This document shows, piece by piece, positions 40,937-48,437 of a DNA stretch of 50,367 nt. The notes beneath the pieces are model-generated. The model was given only the letters and a program-made list of their open reading frames with translations. It was not told where the DNA came from and did not search any database. Location of the stretch: the NCBI GenBank assembly GCA_009377375.1, contig WHUE01000018.1:1-50367 (forward strand). Direction: 5' to 3'. Origin of the DNA: Alphaproteobacteria bacterium. GTDB taxonomy: Bacteria; Pseudomonadota; Alphaproteobacteria; MPNO01; UBA2964. How positions within the stretch are numbered: the first letter of the stretch is position 1; every line of letters starts with the position of its first letter. The translations under genes were made by a program, and so were the position numbers.

Positions 40937-42379
40937 ATGGAACGTTTGCGCAGGCTGCTGACGGCCGGTCTCGCCGTGGACAATTCAGGAGCGGTGGCCG
41001 TCTTCCTGGCTGCGGGGATTGTTGCCATCGTGGGCTTTGCCGGTCTGGCGACCGATGCGGCGCGCGGCTATATGGTCAAGGCGCGGCTGTCGCAGGCGCT
41101 GGATGCGGCGGCCCTGGCCGGGGGCAAGGTGATGTTCCAGCCCGGCCGCGACGACGACATCCGCATGTTCTTCGAAGCCAATTTTCCGGCGGGCTTCATG
41201 GATGCGTCCATAGCGGGCCCGTCTATCGTGCCTGACGCCGCCGGCGAGAAGATCAGGGTGTCCGCGAGCGCGGTGATCCCAACCACCTTTCTGCGCGTGC
41301 TCGGCATCGAAACGGTCCGGGTGTCTTCCGAGACCGAGGTCACGCGGCAGATGCAGATGCTTGACGTAGTCCTGGCGATAGACATGTCCGGCTCGATGAC
41401 AAGCTCGGCCGGGGGCGGGCAGACGCGGATTCAGGCCGCGCGAGCGGCGGCGGTCGAGCTTGTCGAAATATTGTTCGGCGCCGATGCGAACAAGGACCTG
41501 CTCAAGATCGGGGTGGTCCCGTGGAACGCGAAGGTCAGGGTGATGCTGAACGGGGTCGCGTACGATGCGGACGGCACGACACCGCAGGCCGTGCCGACCT
41601 TCACCAACCCGCTGACGGGTGCCTCGCAGAGCCAGGTTTTCTTCGCCAACAACACGCCGGTCCCCTTGTTCTCGGCGCCGCCGCAGAACTGGCGGGGGTG
41701 CGTCTATTCGCGCTATCTCAACAACGGCATCGACACCGACGATGCCGACGACCGCTATGCCGAATATACCGGCGTCAGCGGCGACTGGATGGCGTGGGAG
41801 CCCGTGGGACCGGAGGGCGAGCCGGTGTCCGGCGGGACCTGCTCGCTGGCCGTGTGGGGCAGCGAATGCACCCCGTGCCTGAATCGCGGCATTACGCCCC
41901 TGACAAAGATCAAGCAGGCGGTGCTCGACGCGGTCGGCGAGCTGACCAATCCGAACGGCAACACCAATATTCCCCAGGGGCTCGGCTGGGCCTGGCGCGT
42001 GCTGATGCCGCAGCCGCCGTTCACCGAGGCGGAGCTGAACCCGGAGGGCGAACGCCAGCAGGCCATCGTGCTGCTCACCGACGGCGAGAATTACGGCGGG
42101 TCCGGCGACGGCTACAAGGGGGTCTGGGGCGTCGGCAGCGCCGCCCGCGACGAGATGAACGACCGTCTGCGCGCGCTGGCCGCTGCGATCAAGGCGTCGG
42201 GCGTGATCATCTACACCATCCAGTTCGCCAATTCGGGGGGCCCGCTGCAGTCGCTGATGCGCGAGATCGCGACCGGCCCGGACTCGCCCTATTACCACTA
42301 TGCGCCGGACGGAGACGCGCTGCGCGCGGTGTTCCGCGAGGTGGCCAACAACCTTTCGGAGCTGCGGCTGTCCGATTAG
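40937..42379 (+). CDS. tadG: TadG-like pilus protein with von Willebrand factor A domain
   Basis: 480 aa. The N-terminal TadG/TadE-type segment NSGAVAVFLAAGIVAIVGFAGLATDAARGY is followed by a pseudopilin-like KARLSQALDAAALAG helix. A vWA domain begins near residue 140 with the metal-ion motif DMSGS (149-153); TDGEN further on supplies the distal aspartate. A Cys-containing insert (residues 257-316, five Cys) is probably disulfide-bonded in the periplasm. TadG-type proteins are needed for assembly or anchoring of Flp pili. Divergent from flp across the AT-rich control region. Confidence 0.87.
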   Translation: MERLRRLLTAGLAVDNSGAVAVFLAAGIVAIVGFAGLATDAARGYMVKARLSQALDAAALAGGKVMFQPGRDDDIRMFFEANFPAGFMDASIAGPSIVPDAAGEKIRVSASAVIPTTFLRVLGIETVRVSSETEVTRQMQMLDVVLAIDMSGSMTSSAGGGQTRIQAARAAAVELVEILFGADANKDLLKIGVVPWNAKVRVMLNGVAYDADGTTPQAVPTFTNPLTGASQSQVFFANNTPVPLFSAPPQNWRGCVYSRYLNNGIDTDDADDRYAEYTGVSGDWMAWEPVGPEGEPVSGGTCSLAVWGSECTPCLNRGITPLTKIKQAVLDAVGELTNPNGNTNIPQGLGWAWRVLMPQPPFTEAELNPEGERQQAIVLLTDGENYGGSGDGYKGVWGVGSAARDEMNDRLRALAAAIKASGVIIYTIQFANSGGPLQSLMREIATGPDSPYYHYAPDGDALRAVFREVANNLSELRLSD

Positions 42380-42479
42380 TCGTCCTCCCGGCATCTGTGA
42401 TAGCGTTTCCGCAGGCCGGAAGCGTGGAGGCGAGAGGCGATGGGCGTATCGGAAGCGGCAGTCGGGCGGGGCAGCTGAG

Positions 42480-43352
42480 ATGGAGCCCTCGCCCTACGGT
42501 CCCTTTCCCTACAGCGCGATCATCGACCGCGACGCGCTGTCATGGCCGGACGGCGCCCATGTCGCGCTTCTGGTCGTGCCGAATATCGAGTTCTTTCCGC
42601 TGAACGTTCCGATCCCCGGCGGGACGCCGGGCGTGCCCGACGTTTCCGCCTGGGGCCGGCGCGATTACGGGAACCGTGTCGGCGTCTTCCGCATGATGGA
42701 CGCGATGGCCGGTCATGGCGTACGGGGCACGGTCGCGCTCAACAGTCTCGTGTGCGATTACGCGCCGCGGGTGGTGGAACGCTGCCTGGAGCTGGGCTGG
42801 GAGCTGATGGGGCATTCGGAGACCAACGCGGTCCGCCTCGGCGATCTGGGCTCGGATGACGAGGCCGCGGCCAGCATCCGCCGCACGCTGGACCGGATCG
42901 AGGCCTTTTCCGGCGCGCGCCCGCGGGGTTGGCTTGGCGCGGGACGTCAGCAGACCTGGACGACGCTGGACGTGATCGCCGGCGAGGGCTGTCTCTATAC
43001 CTTCGACTGGGATAATGACGACCAGCCCGTGCCGATGGAGGCCGGCGGCCGGACGATCGTCTCGATGCCCTACGGCGCGGGGGTGAGCGATCTCCAGTGC
43101 TTCAACCGCGACAAGCGTTCGGCGGCGGAATTCGAGGCGGTGGTCCGCGATGCCTTTGATGTGCTCTACCGCGAGGCGGTGGAGTCCGGCTCCGGACGGG
43201 TCGTCGCCATTTCGCTGCATCCGTACATTATCGGCTTGCCGCACCGCATCGGCGCTCTGGAGCGCGGACTCGACTACATCTGCGGACATGCGGGCGTCTG
43301 GCACGCGACCGGGCTGGAAGTCGCCCGGCATATCCTGGCCGCGGGGCGCTGA
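42480..43352 (+). CDS. Polysaccharide-deacetylase-fold protein, PuuE/allantoinase-like
   Basis: 290 aa. The family pattern shows as DYGNRVGVFRMMDAMAGHGVRGTVALNS (residues 60-87), WELMGHSETNA near 106-116, and the late SLHPYIIGLPHRIGALERGL. The canonical NodB TxDD metal motif is absent (the strand reads LLVVPNIEFF), as in the metal-poor PuuE/allantoinase branch, so sugar deacetylation is unlikely and hydrolysis of a small amide is more probable. The ATG at 42480 is preceded by a GGGGCAGCTGAG region. A remnant of a binding-protein tail follows directly, hinting that the deacetylase and an uptake protein once formed a unit. Confidence 0.82.
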   Translation: MEPSPYGPFPYSAIIDRDALSWPDGAHVALLVVPNIEFFPLNVPIPGGTPGVPDVSAWGRRDYGNRVGVFRMMDAMAGHGVRGTVALNSLVCDYAPRVVERCLELGWELMGHSETNAVRLGDLGSDDEAAASIRRTLDRIEAFSGARPRGWLGAGRQQTWTTLDVIAGEGCLYTFDWDNDDQPVPMEAGGRTIVSMPYGAGVSDLQCFNRDKRSAAEFEAVVRDAFDVLYREAVESGSGRVVAISLHPYIIGLPHRIGALERGLDYICGHAGVWHATGLEVARHILAAGR

Positions 43353-43468
43353 TTCCGGTCTGGGACGGGGTCTTCATGCGTGACGGCAAGTCGGTGCAAA
43401 CCGATATTTCCGGCAGCCGCACCGTGATCGGCGTGCCCGGCAAGAAGGGCGATTGCAACGACGGCTGA
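43352..43468 (+). pseudogene. Remnant of the binding-protein C-terminal domain
   Basis: Short open stretch ending at TGA 43466-43468. It reads MRDGKSVQTDISGSRTVIG then VPGKKGDCNDG, from an ATG at 43376. The core ISGSxTxxxVxGKK matches the shared C-terminal domain of the two binding proteins at 43.6 and 45.7 kb (ISGSQTNVVVGGKK; ISGSRTKITVAGK). The upstream part of any such gene is missing. It could be a decayed tail or, less likely, a 30-aa peptide gene. Confidence 0.5.
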
Positions 43469-43615
43469 ACCGTCGTCCGAAAGCAGGGGCCGGTCACCGG
43501 CCGCGGCGAGGGCGAGGCGTTTAGAGGCGAACCGTTTCGCACCTGAAATGTGTTCATCCGCGAACGCATTATGCGATAATTCCTTATTCCAAAGGGAAAC
43601 AGGGAGCATATCGTC

Positions 43616-44896
43616 ATGGCTTCACGATTGGTTCAGTTCGGCTTACTCGCCGCGGCGCTGCCGGTTCTGGCAACGCAGGCCGGTGCCCAGAGCGTGGAGG
43701 AATTCTACAAGGGCCGGACGGTGACGCTGATGGTCAGTGCCGGCGCCGGCGGCGGCTACGACGCGTACGCCCGCACCGTCGCCCGCCACATCGGCCAGCA
43801 CATTCCCGGCAAGCCTAATATTATCGTCCAGAACCGGCCGGGCGCGGGCGGGCTGGTAATGGCGAATTTCATGTACAACGCCGCGCCGCAGGACGGTTCG
43901 GTCTTCGGCGCCATTCACCGCAACATGGCCACCGATCCGCTGATCGGCGAGAAGGGCAACCGCATCAAGTACGACGCGATGAAATTCCACTGGCTGGGCA
44001 GCGCCAACTCCGAGGTGAGCATCTGCGCCAGCCGGGCGGATTCGCCGGTGAAGATGTTCCAGGATGCGATCGACCATCAGCTCATTCTCGGCGCCGAGCC
44101 CAACACCGACATCGAGCAGTTTCCGATCGTCATGAACAACCTGATCGGGACCAAGTTCAAGATCGTCACCGGGTATCCCTCGGGCACCGGCGTGAACCTG
44201 GCGTTCGAGCGCGGCGAGGTTCAGGGACGCTGCGGCTGGTCGTGGTCGTCCTTCAAGAGCCAGAAGATGAAGTGGGTCAGGGACGGCTTCGCCCATGTCT
44301 TCGTCCAGATCGCGCTGAAGAAGCATCCGGACCTGCCCGACACGCCGCTGGTGATGGATTACGTGAAGGACAAGGACACGGTTTCCGCGCTGAAGCTGGT
44401 CTTTTCGCGCCAGGAGTTCGGCCGGCCGTATTTCGCACCGCCCGGCCTGCCCAAGGAGCGTGCCGACGCGCTGCGCAGCGCGTTCTGGAAGACGATGAAG
44501 GACGATGGCTTCGCGAAGGATATCGAGAAGCAGAAGCTGGAACTCAACCCGATGAACGGGGACGACCTGCAGGCGCTGATCGAGGATCTCTACAAGTCGC
44601 CCAAGAACGTGGTCCAGGCGGCCATCCGGGCGACCCATCCGCAGACGAAGCTGGACAAGGCCAAGATCAAGATGGTCACGCACAAGGGGCCCATCACCGA
44701 AGTGCTCAAGGGCGGCCGGACCATCGTCTTCGACCATCACGGCGAGAAGATGAAGGCGGGCATTTCCGGCAGCCAGACCAATGTCGTGGTCGGCGGCAAG
44801 AAGGCCAAGCGCAGCGCCATCAAGGTGGGGATGAACTGCAGCGTCACCTATCCGGGACCGGGCCAGCGGGCCAAGACGGTCGAATGCGGCATGTAG
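43616..44896 (+). CDS. Bug/TctC-type binding protein with extra C-terminal domain (1)
   Basis: 426 aa. Signal peptide (MASRLVQFGLLAAALPVLATQAGA), then the receptor core with FYKGRTVTLMVSAGAGGGYDAYAR, PGKPNIIVQNRPGAGG and PPGLPKERADALR. The normal fold ends near residue 350. Residues 354-426 form an added beta-rich domain: GGRTIVFD, GISGSQTNVVVGGKKAKRS, IKVGMNCSVTY and a final VEC. Two cysteines (408 and 424) are conserved in its homologue and could form a disulfide. It lacks adjacent TctA/TctB. CAGGGAG precedes the ATG; a strong terminator follows. Confidence 0.87.
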   Translation: MASRLVQFGLLAAALPVLATQAGAQSVEEFYKGRTVTLMVSAGAGGGYDAYARTVARHIGQHIPGKPNIIVQNRPGAGGLVMANFMYNAAPQDGSVFGAIHRNMATDPLIGEKGNRIKYDAMKFHWLGSANSEVSICASRADSPVKMFQDAIDHQLILGAEPNTDIEQFPIVMNNLIGTKFKIVTGYPSGTGVNLAFERGEVQGRCGWSWSSFKSQKMKWVRDGFAHVFVQIALKKHPDLPDTPLVMDYVKDKDTVSALKLVFSRQEFGRPYFAPPGLPKERADALRSAFWKTMKDDGFAKDIEKQKLELNPMNGDDLQALIEDLYKSPKNVVQAAIRATHPQTKLDKAKIKMVTHKGPITEVLKGGRTIVFDHHGEKMKAGISGSQTNVVVGGKKAKRSAIKVGMNCSVTYPGPGQRAKTVECGM

Positions 44897-44924
44897 CACG
44901 CACCGGCTGAGACGGGATTGATAA

Positions 44925-44958
44925 GCCCTGCCGGCGGAGACGCCGGCAGGGCTTTTTT
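44925..44958 (+). terminator. Intrinsic terminator of the 43.6-kb binding-protein gene
   Basis: Perfect 12-bp stem GCCCTGCCGGCG (44925-44936) / CGCCGGCAGGGC (44941-44952), GAGA loop, followed by six T (44953-44958). Confidence 0.93.
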
Positions 44959-45020
44959 GACAGCATTCGCCGGGGGGCCTACTGTGCGCCGACGAATGCT
45001 TCCGCAAGAGGATATGCGGC

Positions 45021-45626
45021 ATGGACGACGAAACGGGGACATCGGCGCAGGGTGCCGAGACCGCGGATGGCGGCGAGCCCGGGCTCGGCCATAACCAGCC
45101 GGAGGTGGTCTGGGAGCGCTGGCAGAAGAAGCGCACCTTCGTCAGGGCGCTTGAAGGAACCTACAGCGACCTGCAGCAGGGGCTGATGAGCCAGCAGCGG
45201 GTCTACAGCACGCTCGACATGAACTGGAAGGGCGGACCGCAGGCCTACGGCAAGCACGTCATCAACCCGCAGAGCGCCGGTATCGCGCAGAGCATCGAAA
45301 CCCATGTCCATGCCTATGCGCCCGGCGGCTATGCGCAGAACCACGGTCACATGAACAGCGCCGCGTTCTACGTGCTGCGGGGCGCCGGCTACGACGTCCA
45401 CGACGGCGAGCGTATGGATTACGAGGCCGGCGACGTGCTGCTGGTCGAGAACGGCTGCGTCCACCAGCATTTCAATGCGTCGGACACCGAAGAACTGGTC
45501 GTCGTGGTGATGAAGGCCAAGCCCCTGTTCCTGTTCATGCACATGCTGTTCCAGAAGACGGTCAAGCTGCCGCCGAAGGAACCCGTCGCCGGGATGGATC
45601 TCTACAAGCCGCCTGCCGACTGGTGA
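45021..45626 (+). CDS. Cupin-domain protein
   Basis: 201 aa. A single cupin barrel occupies residues 85-170: motif 1 is ETHVHAYAPGGYAQNHGHMNSAAFYVLRG, with several metal-binding His, and motif 2 is GDVLLVENGCVHQHFN with the closing His. The acidic N-terminal 30 residues (DDETGTSAQGAETADGG) look disordered. No signal peptide, so cytoplasmic. Cupins of this type include dioxygenases and sugar/aromatic-acid binding proteins; with a Rieske oxygenase start and carboxylate binding proteins nearby, a small-molecule catabolic role is plausible. It has its own terminator. Confidence 0.83.
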   Translation: MDDETGTSAQGAETADGGEPGLGHNQPEVVWERWQKKRTFVRALEGTYSDLQQGLMSQQRVYSTLDMNWKGGPQAYGKHVINPQSAGIAQSIETHVHAYAPGGYAQNHGHMNSAAFYVLRGAGYDVHDGERMDYEAGDVLLVENGCVHQHFNASDTEELVVVVMKAKPLFLFMHMLFQKTVKLPPKEPVAGMDLYKPPADW

Positions 45627-45649
45627 GGCGGCGCATGGCCGATATGGTT

Positions 45650-45684
45650 CGGGCGGCGCGTGAAGCGCCGCCCGATTTCGTTTT
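45650..45684 (+). terminator. Terminator-like hairpin after the cupin gene
   Basis: CGGGCGGCGC (45650-45659) pairs perfectly with GCGCCGCCCG (45665-45674) around GTGAA, followed by ATTTCGTTTT (45675-45684). Confidence 0.75.
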
Positions 45685-45708
45685 GCCGCAGGAAGCGGCG
45701 GCCGGATC

Positions 45709-46995
45709 TTACGGGCAGACGATCGACGAGGTGGTCGCGCCCTTGTAGTCGATGGTGCAGGTCATGCCGACCTTCAACGCGCTCCGCTTCGCCGCCTTGC
45801 CCGCGACGGTGATCTTGGTGCGGCTGCCGCTGATGCCGGCGCTGCCCGTCTTTCCGCCCGCGTCCCAGTGGATGGTGCGGCCGCCGTTCTCCAGCTTCGT
45901 GATCTTGCCGGATACCTTGCCTTCGCTGACGACCGCCTTCGCGACGGAAATCTTGCTCTGGTCCTCGGTCGCCTGCTTCGCCGCCGCCACGATATCGGCG
46001 GGCGAGGCGTAGACCTTCTCGATGGCCTTCTGCACCACGGTGCCGGAGATCGGGTTCAGCTCATGACGCATCTTTTTCGCCTCGGCGATGAACTTTGGAT
46101 CCTTGACGGTGGCGTCGAACGCCGCCTGAAGCGCGGCCACGCGCGCCTTCGGAACGCCGGGGGTCGTGAAATACGGCCGGCCCCAGAGCTGCCGGGCAAA
46201 GATGAGCTCCAGTATGTCGCGCTCCCTCTGATTGTCCGCTTTCTCCATCACCAGCGGCACGTTGGGGAGATCCGGATGCTTGTCGGTCGAGAGCTGGACC
46301 AGAACGTTGATCTTCTTTTCCTTCAGCCAACTGGCGCGGGTGCCGATCACGGACGACCAGGACCAGCCGCAGCGACCCTGCACCTCGCCCTTCTCGATGG
46401 CGAAGTTGATGTCGTTGCCGCCGGGGTAACCGGTGATCAGCTTCAGCTTCGTTCCGAGCAGATTGTTCATCGCGGTCGGGAAGGTGTCCGTGTCAGAGCC
46501 CTTCGCCGTGCCGCCGACGATCATGCCGCCGGTTTTCAGATCCTCGAACTTGGTGATGCCGGTGGCGTGCCACGAGGCGCAGACGCTGACCTCGTTGTTG
46601 AGGCTGCCGATCCAGTTGAACTTGCGGGGGTCGAACTTGGCCTTCTGGTTTCCGAACAGGGGCTCCATCGGAATGCCGCGCCCGATGGTGGCGACCGTGG
46701 TTCCGTCCTTCGGCAGCGTGGTGAAGACCTCGTTGGCCAGGACCAGGCTGCCCGCCCCCGGCCGGTTCTTGGCGACGAAGCTCGGATTGCCCGGAATATG
46801 GTTGCCGAGGTGGCGGCTCAGCAGCCGGGCGTAGGTATCGTAGCCCCCGCCGGCGCTGTAGCCGATATACATGGTCATCCGCTTGCCCTTGTAGAAATCC
46901 TCCACCTCGTCGGCGAAGGACGGCGCCCCCGCGAGGACGAGGATCGCGCCGGCGCCCGCGACAAGCGCGGTGGCGCGAATATAATGTCTGGTCAT
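45709..46995 (-). CDS. Bug/TctC-type binding protein with extra C-terminal domain (2)
   Basis: 428 aa, clear paralogue of the 43.6-kb protein: signal peptide ending APSFA, DFYKGKRMTMYIGYSAGGGYDTYAR, GNPSFVAKNRPGAGS, and the shared KGEVQGRCGWSWSS segment (202-215). Residues 356-428 are the same added domain: GKVSGKITKLENGGRTIHWD, GISGSRTKITVAGKAAKRS, LKVGMTCTIDY and a final Cys-Pro. Cysteines 413 and 427 match those of the paralogue. The ATG at 46993-46995 follows AGGGAG; a longer upstream frame crosses a structured leader and is not used. Ligand unknown, probably a carboxylic acid. Confidence 0.87.
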   Translation of the reverse strand: MTRHYIRATALVAGAGAILVLAGAPSFADEVEDFYKGKRMTMYIGYSAGGGYDTYARLLSRHLGNHIPGNPSFVAKNRPGAGSLVLANEVFTTLPKDGTTVATIGRGIPMEPLFGNQKAKFDPRKFNWIGSLNNEVSVCASWHATGITKFEDLKTGGMIVGGTAKGSDTDTFPTAMNNLLGTKLKLITGYPGGNDINFAIEKGEVQGRCGWSWSSVIGTRASWLKEKKINVLVQLSTDKHPDLPNVPLVMEKADNQRERDILELIFARQLWGRPYFTTPGVPKARVAALQAAFDATVKDPKFIAEAKKMRHELNPISGTVVQKAIEKVYASPADIVAAAKQATEDQSKISVAKAVVSEGKVSGKITKLENGGRTIHWDAGGKTGSAGISGSRTKITVAGKAAKRSALKVGMTCTIDYKGATTSSIVCP

Positions 46996-47020
46996 CTCTG
47001 GCTGCTCCCTGGCTTGAATA

Positions 47021-47094
47021 GACTTTTCCCGCCGGGTTGCCTGAGCCGCGCGATAAGGCGCGCCTGCGGCAACCCCTCCCGATGCGGGAAAGTC
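47021..47094 (-). repeat. Nested stem structure in the leader of the 45.7-kb binding-protein gene
   Basis: Three nested helices over 74 nt: GACTTTTCCCGC (47021-47032) with GCGGGAAAGTC (47084-47094), one T bulged; GGGTTGCC (47034-47041) with GGCAACCC (47068-47075); CGCGC (47047-47051) with GCGCG (47058-47062). It lies 26 to 99 nt upstream of the start codon, after the MFS gene. No U-tract follows. Confidence 0.6.
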
Positions 47095-47164
47095 ATGATT
47101 CAATATCCCAGCGCCGGTTGGAAAACAAGGCGGTCGCGGGGCCCCGCCGGCGCGCCGCGGGCGG

Positions 47165-48436
47165 TCAGGTCTCGCGTATGGCGGGGCTTCGCCCGGCGGC
47201 GCCCTTGACGCCGATGAAGGTCAGGAGGGCGGCGATCATGCTGCCGCCAGCGATCCAGAACACGGCCGCCGGGTGCCCGTTATCCATGAACCACCCGTAG
47301 ATGAACGGAATCAGCGCCCCGCCGATCATCGAGCCGTTATAGACGAAGGCGAAGACCTTGCCCGTCGACCCCTTCGGGGTGATGGACAGCACGATGAGGT
47401 CGCGGGTGGCCTGCACCATGCCCCGGGTGAATCCGCTGAACGCCAGCATTGCGACGATGACGAGCGCGGGCAGGGAGACGGTTCCGATCAGCGCGACAAG
47501 GACCGCCGAGGCGCCCAGCCCGAGAATCGCCGTGATGACATGGGTGCCGAACCGGTCGGCGAGGAATCCGCCGGCGAGCAGTCCCAGCGACGCGCCGAGC
47601 ATGTAGCCGGTCAGCGCGCTGCCGGCGAGGGTGAGCGGGGTGCCGTGCAGTTCGACGATGCCCGCGACGCCATAGGTGCGGAGACCGCCGATCCCGATAT
47701 TGGAGATCACGTAGAACAGGAAGCAGAACAGGACCGGCCCGGACATCAGCAGGGCGAGGTCCTTCGCGAGCGTCGTGCCCGCGCCGGCGGCGGCAGGAGA
47801 GGGAGCCTCGCCGTTTCCCCTCGCTTGCTTCTCGGCGCTCCGCCGGCGTTCGGTCTCGTCGCGCAGGTTGTCGCCCTGCTGGATGACAAGTAAAGCGATC
47901 ACAACGCCGATACCGCCGATGATGAAGAACACCATCTGCCAGCTCCAGATCGCCGCGATGGCCAGCACCAGAATCGGCGTCAGCGCGTTGCCGAGATTGC
48001 CGGTGAAGGCGTGGATGCTGAAGGCGCGCCCCAGCCAGGATTCCCGCACCGAACCGGAGATGATCGCGTAGTTTGCGGGATGATAGACGGCGAAGGCGAG
48101 GCCGGAGACCGCGAACAGCCCCATCAGCGCCCAGTAGGAATTGAACGCGCCGGCGGCGATCATGGCGACCGCCTGGATCAGCAGCCCGCCGACCAGTATG
48201 CGCCTTGCACCGATACGGTCGACCAGGAAGCCGACCGGGGTCGCCACCGAGGCCGTGGCGACGTGATAGACGGTCATGATCAGCCCAAGCGCGGTGTAGC
48301 TGACCTTCAGGTCCGCCACCATGAGAACGAACAGGGGCGGCAGCGCCTGGTAGTAGAGATGGCTCATGAAATGCGCGGTCCCGACCAGGCTCAGGACGCG
48401 CAGCGCGGTGGGCGGGGTGGCGGTGATCGAGGCCAT
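47165..48436 (-). CDS. MFS transporter (copy 3 of four related carriers)
   Basis: 423 aa, 12-helix major facilitator. Landmarks shared with the other three carriers: SHLYYQALPPLFVLM in TM1, FLVDRIGARRILVGG in the TM2-3 loop and YHPANYAIISGSV in TM4; the central loop is charged (RRRSAEKQARGNGEAP). The start is ATG at 48434-48436 (MASITAT); the stop of the upstream MFS gene is 1 nt before it, so the pair is coupled. Upstream of a binding-protein gene on the same strand, it may transport the same or a related compound, which is inference. Confidence 0.85.
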   Translation of the reverse strand: MASITATPPTALRVLSLVGTAHFMSHLYYQALPPLFVLMVADLKVSYTALGLIMTVYHVATASVATPVGFLVDRIGARRILVGGLLIQAVAMIAAGAFNSYWALMGLFAVSGLAFAVYHPANYAIISGSVRESWLGRAFSIHAFTGNLGNALTPILVLAIAAIWSWQMVFFIIGGIGVVIALLVIQQGDNLRDETERRRSAEKQARGNGEAPSPAAAGAGTTLAKDLALLMSGPVLFCFLFYVISNIGIGGLRTYGVAGIVELHGTPLTLAGSALTGYMLGASLGLLAGGFLADRFGTHVITAILGLGASAVLVALIGTVSLPALVIVAMLAFSGFTRGMVQATRDLIVLSITPKGSTGKVFAFVYNGSMIGGALIPFIYGWFMDNGHPAAVFWIAGGSMIAALLTFIGVKGAAGRSPAIRET

Positions 48437-48437
48437 G

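Noticed and set aside
42240-42480. TadG and the deacetylase-like gene as one operon with pilus function
   Set aside because: They are separated by 100 bp, and the deacetylase-fold protein has no known link to Tad pili; adjacency alone is not enough.
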